A DNA stretch of 64,000 bases, from positions 90,128,632 to 90,192,631 of the forward strand of contig OX411544.1 in the NCBI GenBank assembly GCA_948146395.1, read 5' to 3'. The notes under the pieces were generated by a model, which ran no database searches, was not told the origin of the DNA, and saw only the letters and a program-made list of their open reading frames with translations. Positions 24,329-34,847 of this stretch are shown here, piece by piece. This DNA is from Fragum whitleyi (taxonomy: Eukaryota > Mollusca > Bivalvia > Cardiida > Cardiidae). Made by a program: the position numbers and the translations under genes. Every line of letters begins with the position of its first letter. Position 1 is the stretch's first letter.

Positions 24329-25553
24329 CAGAGCTCCAGATAATTTTTAGGGTAAAAGAGTGATCACTCCCTACTTTTGACAGCAAAAGAGTGATTCACT
24401 CTTAGCCCAGAAGGTCTTATCCCTTTTAAGAGAAAACCAACAAAAATAGTGAAAGAGAAAATTTTCATTTCTGGCCCAAAGTTCTCTAATATCATCCATG
24501 GAAACTCAGCCTGCCATAATTTGAGGTTCTTTTTGTCACATCGTTGTGATGTTTTTGTGTGTTTTGCTCGGCCGTTTTAATGACTGAATCCAACAACCCT
24601 CGGATAAAACTATTCGCTACACGTTCCGGTATCATCCCCACTTGGTTTGAAAAACTTAAAAATTGCTCAGATGTCCGTAAGGCCTAAAAAAATACAGGTA
24701 GGTCTAGAAAATACTGCCGACCCTAAACTTTTTTTCACTTCAAGTGCAGGGTTTTAACGGACACAGAATACCTGCATCTGGACTCGCAAAATTTGAAGAC
24801 CTGAGTGCCTGAGGACACAATTCAATTTTGTAATATAAGGAGATGAAATTATTAACATTCAGAGAACTGTCAGTTTAAAATTGTGTAGATATTTACATTA
24901 AGTCGTCAAAGTGTCGTAACTTCTTGTGAAATACCATTCAGTTCATGTATTTTGACTTTACATGCATTGTAGCGATCTCCGCATCATTTCGGACAAGTAC
25001 AAAGTATGGATAAACACCAAGTATTCCAATCAGCTGTTAGAGTCACTTCACTCCACTTTTTGTTCCTCGAAATACTGATCGATTTTTTTTCTTTTATATA
25101 ATTTACGACGAATGATTTACTTTTTATGACATACTGAGTAAGACATACAAATTATAGTTTGAAAAAAGATCGTTGCAAAAGCAATTCAATTGTGCCGATA
25201 CATTTTGAAAAGTAATAAAATGACCGGTGGGTTACCATATAATTTTTGCAAACATTAGTAGGCAGCCACTCAAATTGCGAGAAACTGTTTACAATGGATA
25301 CGTTGCTAAAACGTCGTCTGCAGTGAAAATCTAAATCATGTCGCAGCAAAGCGACCTTCAGCTTGTTTTTTTGTTTACCAAACAATTTGAATGCATGAAA
25401 ACAAAATTGGTAACTTTCACTCGCCCTCGATTATTAGAAATGCGTTACTTGAAAATCCAGTGCGTCTGGCGACGCACACAATTGTCTTTGAAATGCGTTT
25501 TTCACAGATTTGAATGCGTAATAACGCAATCACGCACCTTATCTGGAGCTCTG
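24329..25553. mobile_element. Non-autonomous TIR transposon with 7-bp target duplication
   Basis: Perfect 15-bp termini, CAGAGCTCCAGATAA (24329-24343) and TTATCTGGAGCTCTG (25539-25553), are bounded by GCCTTAG on both sides (24322-24328 and 25554-25560). The CAG-type start resembles hAT elements, though those usually duplicate 8 bp. The interior (1.2 kb) has no transposase; near the right end it is rich in TGCGT/ACGCA motifs. Confidence 0.8.
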
Positions 25554-25609
25554 GCCTTAGGATGTATTTTCTAGCAAACGCTATAGTATATTGTATTTAT
25601 TATGATGGT

Positions 25610-25990
25610 AGTGTTTGTTTCATTTGCAAACTGAATCAAACAAAGGGCAATTACTCAAAGATTATAATGGTAGAGTTGTGGTTCTTGGGCTCTGCACACC
25701 CTAGCTATGAGATCTATACACCTGTGAAGTTTCAAGACTATAGGCCTTATAGTTTCAATGTTATGGACCGGACATCAATTTGCTAACTAAATCAAACAAA
25801 GTGCAATAACTCAAAAATTACAAATGATAGAGTTGTGGTTCTTGCGTTCTGCACACCCTAGCTATGAGATCTATACACCTGTGAAGTTTCAAGACCATAG
25901 GCTTTATAGTTTCAAAGTTATGGACCGGACATAAATTTGCTAATGGACAGACAGACAGACAGACAGACAGACAGGCGATAACATAAAACG
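25610..25990 (+). repeat. Two tandem units of about 163 bp with GACA tail
   Basis: Two strongly similar units (about 25610-25774 and 25775-25937) share CTGCACACCCTAGCTATGAG, ACACCTGTGAAGTTTCAAG and GTTATGGACCGGACAT. A (GACA)n run at 25946-25972 and a diverged third unit to about 26145 follow. Confidence 0.8.
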
Positions 25991-26162
25991 ACCCTTCGGG
26001 TGTATAAAATGAAAAAGGGTAATAACTCCAAAATTATGCAAGCAAAAGTTGAAGTTCTTAAACACTCCACTTCTCCTCCATGAGATCTATCCACCCATAA
26101 AGTTTCAAGTTTATAGCTATCATATTTTAGAAGATGTGCTCCAGACAAAGTCTAAGTATCAC

Positions 26163-26515
26163 AATTATTTTTTGTAGACTGATAAAGGGTCATTCAAGGA
26201 ATATTCAAGGAAATTTTGGTTGTTATCCATCATTAAGATTCAGAGAAAAGTCAATGTTATCATATATGGAAATTAGCCACGCCAATTAAAGCCTCGTTTT
26301 TCATTGGATCAAAAATCTTTGAACACCTTTGAAAGAGGGTCACCCAATGATCATTCCAGTGAAGTTTGGTTGAAATTCATAAAGGTCTTTCTGAGGAGGA
26401 GATTTCTAAAGAAACAGTTTAAAGCCAGACGCACAGGCACACTGTAGCACAGATGGATGCAGGCACAGCGCCATGACAATAGCCCAAGTGGCCTTTGGTC
26501 AGTGGAGCTAATGAT
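26163..26515 (+). repeat. GTCACCCAAGGATCATTCC family, second copy
   Basis: Units with GACTGATAAAGGGTCATTC and GGTCACCCAATGATCATTCC, ending in CATGACAATAGCCC and GTGGCCTTTGGTCAGTGGAG. It matches the 22540-23290 block. Confidence 0.7.
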
Positions 26516-26769
26516 CTTATGCTAAAAGAATAAGCTATTTCACTTACAAAATATTTTCACCTTCACATTTTTCTATGATATAAGTATACTATATTTTTTT
26601 AAAAAATCAATATATTATTACTTAAAATATTTAATCTCCTAAATCTCAAGTTAAACAACTCAAATCAAAGAAGGTTATTAATAATTTTAGATGATTTGGG
26701 GACATTTATAATAAACTGAAATTAACTAGTATAATTTATTCATGAACCTTCAAATTTCAGTGAAATTAA

Positions 26770-26801
26770 CCCTTGTCATGCCGAGTTCAGCATGACAAGG
26801 G
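26770..26801. mobile_element. 32-bp minimal relic of a TTAA-type MITE
   Basis: CCCTTGTCATGC and GCATGACAAGGG flank an 8-base spacer, and the pair is bounded by TTAA on each side (26766-26769 and 26802-26805). These are the termini of the roughly 240-bp family at 29774-30012 and 31241-31482, so this is a copy with nearly the whole interior deleted. Confidence 0.75.
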
Positions 26802-26897
26802 TTAATATTGAAACATCTGGGTTACATCATAACTGGCCAGTCTTGGCTGCATAGACAGTGGGCCTACTTATTTCTCGCCCGCTTTCGGGTCGGGTGT

Positions 26898-26970
26898 AGA
26901 CTGGTCTCACTGTCGCATATCAGAATAGCCTATTCTAGGCTATTCTGGTAGTCGATATGTGGACCAGTCT
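26898..26970. repeat. Composite hairpin
   Basis: Inner stem CAGAATAGCC/GGCTATTCTG (26921-26930 and 26938-26947, 7-base loop), with outer stem AGACTGGTC/GACCAGTCT (26898-26906 and 26962-26970). It could be a structured RNA or a transposon end; nothing nearby decides. Confidence 0.6.
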
Positions 26971-27526
26971 AGAGCTGGTATCCCGCTTTCTGAGAGATAG
27001 TCTGATGTTGCGGGCAACAGTACCCGCCTAGGGTCAGAAAAAAGTTGGCCCTGTGTGATGATGTCTATGTTTTTGCTTTTTTGAGAGAGATTCTCTCAAT
27101 AAAGAATGACCTTTCTACCTTTCCATATATCTATTTCAAATCCTTGTTATGTTGAATAAATATCTGGGCAAAACTGCATTAAAATCAAAGTGCTGAGAGA
27201 AATGGATATGCTCGGGTTTATAATTTTTTAACTATTTCGGTTTTAAAAGGAAAGAGCAGGTGGTACAGACTAAGATCAGAGTCAGACTTCACAATACCTC
27301 CTGCTAAAGTATGACAAGTCTGCCTTCTTGACAAGGGTATTAAAGCAATCTGGTTGACCTCTACTGGTACAGGCTTTTTTTCAAATTTCTATTCACTGTA
27401 TTTCCTCTAATAATAGGGCCCTCCCTAATAGTAGCACTCCTACTTTTTTTTACTAAGTAAACCGCTTTCAAGTGCCTAATCTTAGGAACTTTTTGAGACT
27501 TGTTCTCTAATTTGAGATAAATTTCC

Positions 27527-27556
27527 TCTAAACAATCATTTAAATGATTGTTTAGA
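27527..27556. repeat. Perfect 30-bp palindrome
   Basis: TCTAAACAATCATTT is followed directly by its reverse complement with no spacer. No neighbouring gene suggests a regulatory role. Confidence 0.85.
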
Positions 27557-28579
27557 GAAAATTCACCCCAAACTAAAGGGAAATGGGCCTAAAAGACATC
27601 AATTTGAATGATTTTATTTTTGTTTAAATAAGAAAATGCATATCAAATAAAAGCTCCCTAAACATGTTATGTATAGCTCCCTAGAGTGTTTATTAGGAGA
27701 AATACAGTAATGAATAGTTATATACCACTTACACTAGATGTAGGTATGAGAGTGGAAGGGGGTCTTTAAGTTAACTCATTACCAGATGACAAGTTTTAGA
27801 TTGGTCTCATTTCAATATGTTGCACAACAATAATCAGTTGATTAAATTTTAAAAAGATATCTTTTGGGAAAGAAAGCATTGTGGACAATGTGAAAATTGC
27901 TTGTTACAAGTAATGTCTTCATTTCCAACAATAATTTCACATTAGCTTGTTTTTTTCCTTGGGTGTCAAAATGTCAGATTGATTAGAAATGGGTTAAGGA
28001 GACAAATGATGTACCTTTTAAGCAAAACATATTTCCTAATCCTCTTTTACAAGACAAAAGTCAGTATATCCCCATTGATTTATTACATTCCATCCATAAA
28101 TGTTCAGTATAATACAGACCATTTTCATTGACCTAAAGGCTAATAAATTGTATGAACAACACAAGAACCTAGAATAGGCAGTATAGAAAATCTTTACAGT
28201 GATTTAGAAAATTGGGCTTAGGAAAGGTATTTGGGTTGGATTGCACCCAAAATATTTAAGATCAATAACAGAATGAAAATATCATCCGACTTGTAACCCC
28301 TTTTTAAATATAATGGTATTAAGCTCTTTCCTTTTTTAAACTTAATACTAGTCTAAATTGAAAAAGATTGCATATGATAATGAAAAGTGGGCAAACATTT
28401 AGAAAACCATTGTCAGATAAAGGGATGTTGCTCTTTACAAGCAATTTCTTCCTTTACCACAATATTTTCTCAGGAATGAAACTACAGGGGACATCAAATC
28501 CTGATAAAGAATAACACTTGCGTTATTCAATAATTTCTGCTTTTATTACAGTGTTTCAAGTCAAGTACACAGACTTTAA

Positions 28580-28813
28580 CCATTGTCAAACTGAACCCAG
28601 AATATCCCTGCTTTTCCAGGTGATTGAGAGACAGATCAGCCTGCATATATATGCAGTCTGATCTTAGTCAATATAACCTATTATCACTTTTCTTGCCAGA
28701 ATGTTTTAAAACCTATATTTTCAAAAGAAAAACTGACTCTAAGTATGTCCAGTGCCTTTAGCACTTTGATTTCTATGCAAATTTGCCAAGCATTTTATTC
28801 AGCACGACAAGGG
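28580..28813. mobile_element. TTAA-type MITE, diverged copy
   Basis: It starts TTAAC-CATTGTCAAACTGAA and ends TTCAGCACGACAAGGG. The internal motif CAGCCTGCATATATATGCAG corresponds to CAGCCTGCACATATGTGCAG in the other copies. The right TTAA has decayed to TAAT. Confidence 0.7.
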
Positions 28814-28881
28814 TAATCCTAAATAAGCTTGCCTTACATGCCAGTCAGCTTTAAAAGTTTCCCCAAGTCCAATATAGTTAA

Positions 28882-29373
28882 CCCTTTGCTGTTTAATCCC
28901 TGCTTTTTACGTGCCTGTGATTTTATGATTGAGAAAACATTGTGAACAAGAGCTGTCACTGTAAGATGACAATGCCCCCGACACCGCTTTGATTTTAAAT
29001 TATGGCCAATCTATGTTGAAGGTCAAGGTCATCCAGGGGTCAAGGTCACCAAAGTATGTGCCTACAGAAAGGTAATGTACCAAGGAATGTTGTGGTAAAG
29101 TATGATGCGAATATGTTAAGTAATAAGGAAGTTATGGCCAATGTTAAAGTTTTTGGACGGAATGACGGACGGACGGACGAACGGACAGACGGACGGACCT
29201 CCCTATCGGGGGCATAAAAAAGAAGAAATTGCTTCTGACAAGCAATTTCTTCTTTTTCCACACTATTTTCTACCCTACTGAATGGTTATTTTTCAAATTA
29301 AATCCACTTTTAATTTTCGTCTGCAAAAACTTTGAATTTGGACAGGTCCAAAATTTTGTAAAACAGGAAAGGG
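28882..29373. mobile_element. Hairpin-core TTAA element carrying a nested insertion
   Basis: It is bounded by TTAA (28878-28881 and 29374-29377), with termini CCCTTTGCTGTT and AACAGGAAAGGG. The interior has the perfect hairpin AAGAAATTGCTT/AAGCAATTTCTT near 29222-29254. Comparison with the copy at 23690-23911 shows that 28947-29216 is foreign. This is a piggyBac-like non-autonomous element by its TTAA flanks and CCCTTT ends. Confidence 0.7.
28947..29216 (+). mobile_element. Nested repeat: AAGAGCTGTCACTG...GGGGGCATAA
   Basis: It begins CAAGAGCTGTCACTGTAAGA, contains GGTCAAGGTCATCCAGGGGT and (GGAC)n, and ends CCCTATCGGGGGCATAA. This start, GGTCA core and GGAC run are typical of a dispersed molluscan repeat. 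It interrupts the TTAA element between its conserved GAGAAAACAT and hairpin segments. Confidence 0.65.
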
Positions 29374-29773
29374 TTAACTATTAAGAATATTTTGAGGAAA
29401 GACATAATTGTTAACTTATATTCCTTTCTTTTTTAGAAAATGATTTTGATATAAATCTCCAACATCTTGGAAAATGTCGTCAATTAAGAACAACATAGGT
29501 GAAATTGTGCAGGATTTAGTGATATCATTTCTCACTTCTCTCGCCAAACTTTAAAGGTAAAATCTTGCAAATAAATAAAAGGATTGTAATATTGATTCTG
29601 GGATAATTTTCTCTATTATTCAAAAGAAAATATACACTAAGGTGTTTAAATGAAACACACACAAAATTGCTAGAAGACAACTAAAAATATTCCTGCGACA
29701 TTGCAATTAAATCTACTTAGATTGCATATTTTATAATTTACATGAAATATCATAAGTGGGATTACAGTTTTAA

Positions 29774-30012
29774 CCCATGTCATGCTAAACCCGGAATATT
29801 CCTGCTTTGGCAGGAGCTATAGACAAACATCAGCCTGCACATATGTGCAGTCTGATATCAGTCTACACCACCTGTTTCTCACTTTCAAACAAGAATTGTC
29901 AATATATTTAGTTTTTCAAATAAAAATCAACCTACTGTTGGTACTTTTGGTGCCTTTTGCCCTATGATTTTGATAAAAACTTTTAGCCAAAATTTATTCA
30001 GCGTGACAAGGG
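29774..30012. mobile_element. TTAA-type (piggyBac-like) MITE
   Basis: TTAA flanks at 29770-29773 and 30013-30016. The termini are CCCATGTCATGCTAA and TTCAGCGTGACAAGGG. The internal palindrome CTGCACATATGTGCAG is shared with 31241-31482. No ORF is present. Confidence 0.75.
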
Positions 30013-31240
30013 TTAAGAGATACCAGGGTTCTATTAGAAAAATCACATTTCTGTTAGAAAGGAAAGGGCTTATGTTAGAGGCTATGCTACATAACAATGG
30101 CATAGTGCAAAACAGTTGTAACTGCTTATAAACATATAGACAGTTTCAACTATTTTGTACTGTGCCATCTATATTTGTTAAGATGGTTTAAAAAAATGCA
30201 AAAAAAAAATATTATAACCTTGAAATCAAAATAAGCTCTGTATGCTATGAGGCTAAATTAAAGTTAGAGGTGATTGAGACTTTTGAAAAAGGTCTCATTC
30301 TGAACGTACAATTTTTAAAACAAGAGGTCCAAGAGGGCCTGTACCGCTCCACTGGCTTAAAACATCTCAAGTTTTGAAAGAGAGTTATTGAAAATAGGTG
30401 ATGAAAGTCACTATCATTCTGAAGGAATTCTAACTTTTTCCAAATTTATATTTATTTACAAGCTATCAGAAGTGAACACATATAATTAATATGTAAAATT
30501 ACATGGAAGAAGACTATTTATATATTACTTTTAAAAAATATCACACATATTAAACTCAAATTGTAAAATGAATTTTTTCATCCATTACTTGACAATTTTG
30601 ACTTTGATTGATCTGAATTCCAAAAAGTCTTAGCAGACTACAAGGAAACAAGAGGGCTAGCAGGGTGCCAATTCACATACTACAGTACGTATTTCACGTA
30701 GAAATACATCAATTCACGTACAGGTTTATAGGCCAGATGTGCAAGCATGTAAAGAATAATTGATTAACGTAGAAAGATAATGACCATTACATGAATGTTT
30801 TGAATGAAAGAGTATCTGGTTTGCATGCCTGATTATCAGTTGTAAATCTAATCATAAATTGGTCAGTCATTTATTTTATCCATTGAAGAAGCTGTGTGGC
30901 TTATCAATCAACAGGTAATTCTGAAGTCGTAAACATTGGCAGCCATGAAACTCCAATTATCTATTGTTTTGTCTTTGAATAGATTCTTCATTGATTCAAC
31001 TGACTCCTTTAATTTATATAATAATTAATGTTTTAAAGAAACTCATTTTTTCAATTTTATAAAGTAATTCGCGAGAATAAGAGGGGCTTACAATTGCAAC
31101 TAAAATGGTTGTTAACAGCAAATTATGTAGCATGCGCATTTACTTAAGAGTACTTTTTAAGTAATGGTAATATATTTCCATTATTGAACTCAGTTTATAT
31201 GTTTTTACAGCAAAACAGTTGTACATCTTTTGGGCCTTAA

Positions 31241-31482
31241 CCCTTGCCATGCTGAATCCGGAATATTCCTGCTTTGGCAGGAGCTATAGATAAACATCAG
31301 CCAGCACATATGTGCAGTCTGATGTTAGTCTACACCACCTGTTTCTTACTCTAAAACCATAATTGTCAATAGATTAAGGGTTTTTTTCAAATAAAAAATG
31401 ACCTACAGTTGGTACTTTCAGTGCTTTTACCCCTTTGATTTTCATGAACATTTTAGCCAAAATCTTTTCAACATGACAAGGG
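31241..31482. mobile_element. TTAA-type (piggyBac-like) MITE
   Basis: TTAA flanks at 31237-31240 and 31483-31486. Termini CCCTTGCCATGCTGAA and TTCAACATGACAAGGG. It is collinear along its whole length with the copy at 29774-30012. Confidence 0.8.
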
Positions 31483-31816
31483 TTAAATCAGTTTAACTTT
31501 TACTCGTAATATATAAAATAACTTTAATAAGTACCCTAGAATTTTCTTTGTACCCTCAATTTTAAACTTAGAGGGTTCATGTACCCCCAAAATGAAAACC
31601 CAGTGGGCATGCTGCAGCTACCTAGCTATTTTAGAGAGTCCCGCTCCGGCATTAAGTCTGAGCCGTTATTGTCGAACCATGGGGCCGGCCTGTAAACTGT
31701 GTTTGATTTTTAGCTATTTCATGGAATATTTGCAAGAAAAGCCTTGTTTGAAAAGAAGAAATTGCTTTTGACAAGCAATTTCTTCAATTTTTACAAAGGT
31801 TTTACATTTGGTATTG

Positions 31817-32678
31817 CAGGGTTTTCATTAGCATCCAAAAGCCAAGAGTCAGTGACCCTTGAGTCAAAATTTCTAAGAGTCAAAATGAAAAGCTCATGCG
31901 TCAAACTGTGACCGAATCATGCATCCCCCCCTTCCCCCTCCCCCCCCCAAAAAAAAAATAAAATAAAAAAATAAACAAAAAAATAAGTTTCAAATTTATA
32001 AAAAATGGGAAAAAAATCATTTGTATTGAAACAGATTTAATTAGGTACAGGTCATTTTTCAAAAGGTGCCTGAAAATAAACAATAAATGATTTATCACCA
32101 TCATAGTTTACCACAATTTCCAGTCATCAAATAATTACTAAAGAGCTTAATTTCAAACTAAATGCTTGTTTTTTCGTAAGTACAATGAAGTGGAAAGATT
32201 ATTGAAGTTGCAATTGCTAGGAAAGGTTCTGAAGATTTTTTATTTTATCGCTTAAAGAAATAGAGTCCAACCACGAAAATCCATGGCAATTTCACAACAA
32301 ATCCTCCTCTTGATGTTTACTGGCTTACTTTTTAGATACTGTTTGAATTATAGTGAAATTATTCAATAGTAAGTTGATTTTAGTGCGAACAGAGGTAAAG
32401 TAATAGGAATTTATCTGATTTTCACAGGTGTCAAAAGACTCAATTTCGATCGGCGATGCATATCGGAGTGTGTTAATTGCCAATCAAGCTAGTGTTATTA
32501 GACCACCAATTAACTATTTTCAAATAATATGACACACTTCTTTTAACCCTTGACGCACAGCTGCTATTTTTGAAGAGTTCAAAATGACGCACCAGCTCAA
32601 ATTTCCAAGAGTCAAAATTTCATCATTTTCGATTTCTGCGCATCAAAACTCAGGGTCCTGGGTCAAACGAAAACCCTG
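31817..32678. mobile_element. Non-autonomous TIR transposon with 5-bp target duplication
   Basis: Ends CAGGGTTTTC and GAAAACCCTG are flanked directly by TATTG on both sides (31812-31816 and 32679-32683). Several subterminal AAGAGTCAAAAT motifs recur near both ends. The CAGGG start is hAT-like, but no transposase is encoded in 862 bp. A short hairpin with GAAGAAATTGCTT lies just outside at 31755-31786. Confidence 0.7.
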
Positions 32679-32683
32679 TATTG

Positions 32684-34819
32684 CTAATTTTAGTATGGAA
32701 AAGCAATTATTTTTTCAAAACATGATAGATTTGAAATAATTAGCACTGCCATTAACTGTAGGCCTGCAGAACCTGCAGTGTGGTTATATCTACCAGTCCT
32801 GATTAAAACCTACAGGTCTCGGGTCCGAGGACTAATGTAAGTGTTGATCCCTGTTGACTGTTATCTCTAGGGTTCACAGTCAACTCGGCCTGTGAATAGC
32901 TCGGCCCGTTAACTGGGCCCGTCAACTCGGCCTGTTTATATTTTATAGGTACATGTATGACGATGCAATGTAAATATTTTGGGGCCCTTAAGTGGTTTTT
33001 ATTTTAGATAAATAATCACTCGTTAAAAGGGTTTTAATTATAATATTAATCTTATTTTACTATTATATGGCATTTGTGTAAATAAGAGATGAAAAAAAAG
33101 ACATAATTATATACTTAATTCACCTTTAATTCATTTTTATTATTCAATTTATTTTTTCTAAGCACAAAAAAGATGACAAGTTATATGCGTATTAAATATG
33201 AAGATCGTAGGTTTTAGTCATCAATTGTGAATTTGCACCTCCTTTAAGTACAATGCACACATGATAAACTACTGATAAGTGTGCTTGTATATCCGTTTAC
33301 TAAGCCAAACAATATATAAGTTATATAAGAATCTACAGGCCAAGTTGACGGGCGAGTTTTTGACAGACCGGGTTGACAGGACACCATCTCTAGCAGGATC
33401 AGCTTCCAAATTTAAAATATCAAACCTTTCTGCTTTGAAATAAATTGAATGTAAATCACAACTTATTATTTAAAAAGTAACTCATGAAGGAGGAACGTTA
33501 AAGGGTAGCTGTAACGGCTCAGCCAGAAATTTACTTAGACAATTCGTACCCCACCCACTGTCAAACATTGATTTCAGAGTGACGCAAAAATCATACTTTG
33601 AAAAGATTGATCGTTGTTTTTTCAAATTAGTACATATTCATTTAAGAAATATAATTGTTATTCATTTATCTTGAATATCTATACATAAAGTTAAGCCAAG
33701 CAAGCCCAATAAAAGCGGAATGGATCTTACTGTTGCCTGTCAAAACACTGTTATCAAAGGGAGATAACCGAAGTTAAACTAAAAGACCTAAGCTTCTAGA
33801 CTGGAACTGTATCTCATTTTTGGTGAACGAAATTTAATAGATTCGAAATAAAGCAGTACACCTTTAGATTCAACTTAGTATCTCACAAGACTTCTTTCCA
33901 CAAAATATTGATATTGATCTCTTCAATCAAGATATTTCTCAAATTGATTTTCCATATGACATGTTGAATAAGCATACTGAGATAGACTTCTTCTTCTTCT
34001 TCTTCTCTATGTATATTCCCCCGCTTTGTCGAGGCACCCTCTGAGAGGTAATCTTTTGAGTTGGGTTTCTGAGTATCGTCACCTGGTTTTAAAAGATAAA
34101 AACTCATGCAGGATACTAAGTAAAAATCTTATATGCTACATAAAATGTGGATACAAATTTTTTCACAAAATTAAAATACAATTTAAGATAAGATAATATA
34201 TACATATATCAATTTGTATCACTAGAGAAGATATGTTACTATGATATGATTGAGAGATTAAAGGAATTTTTTAAATCATAAAATGGGACTAACACAATTA
34301 ATAAAAAATCAATAGAATTATGATTAAAAGAGAGCTCTAGATGTCCTGATTCAGTATATTAATACTATTTTATTTTGGCAATGTTAAATGGTTTGAGTGA
34401 ATTAAGGGTAATTAAGATTTTATAAGAGAAAGGTAAATATCAATCTATGTACATGTATAATTAGATGTGTTTTTTTTTTTTTTTTTTTTTTTTTTAGTAA
34501 ATCGACTTTTTGAAAGCTTTTGTGTTAAAATATATCTGCTTTAGTTAAAAGTAATGGAGAACATTGTCACGGCTAGATCTGAGTCTCACTAGTAGAAATT
34601 AGATCTGCTTCGTGGTACAAGATCCGGCAGTGACAGAGTTTGATATGATATAGTTTTTATTATTCTTTTTTTTGTTTTGTTTTGTTTTGTTTTTTTTGTT
34701 TTGGGGGTAGTCAAGCGTGAACGGATCTATGTCCTCATCGATTGCCCCCCCCCCCTAATTTTGGTTTTTCTTCTTTATTTCCCTTTCCCAGTTGGAGTAA
34801 TTATGACCGAATAAACGTA
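32684..34819. other. No gene recognised
   Basis: AT-rich sequence. TCAACTCGGCCTG/AACTCGGCCC motifs recur near 32880-32935. A (CTT)n run lies at 33987-34004, poly-T at 34471-34496, and (TTTTG)n at 34671-34702. CCCCCGCTTTGTCGAGGCAC near 34019 resembles CCCCCGTCTTCGGGGCACTC near 45390. Confidence 0.5.
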
Positions 34820-34843
34820 TGTTTTTTTTTTTTTTTTTTTTTT
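34820..34843 (-). repeat. Poly-A tail of LINE-A
   Basis: A run of 24 T on the plus strand, 5 bp beyond the ORF2 stop region, marks the 3' end of the retrotransposed copy. The 3' UTR is therefore almost absent. Confidence 0.8.
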
Positions 34844-34847
34844 TAAT

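Noticed and set aside
25338..25574. Cys-rich ORF ending near 25574
   Set aside because: It runs through the right end of the 24329-25553 TIR element and its target duplication. The residues derive from repeated TGCGT motifs.
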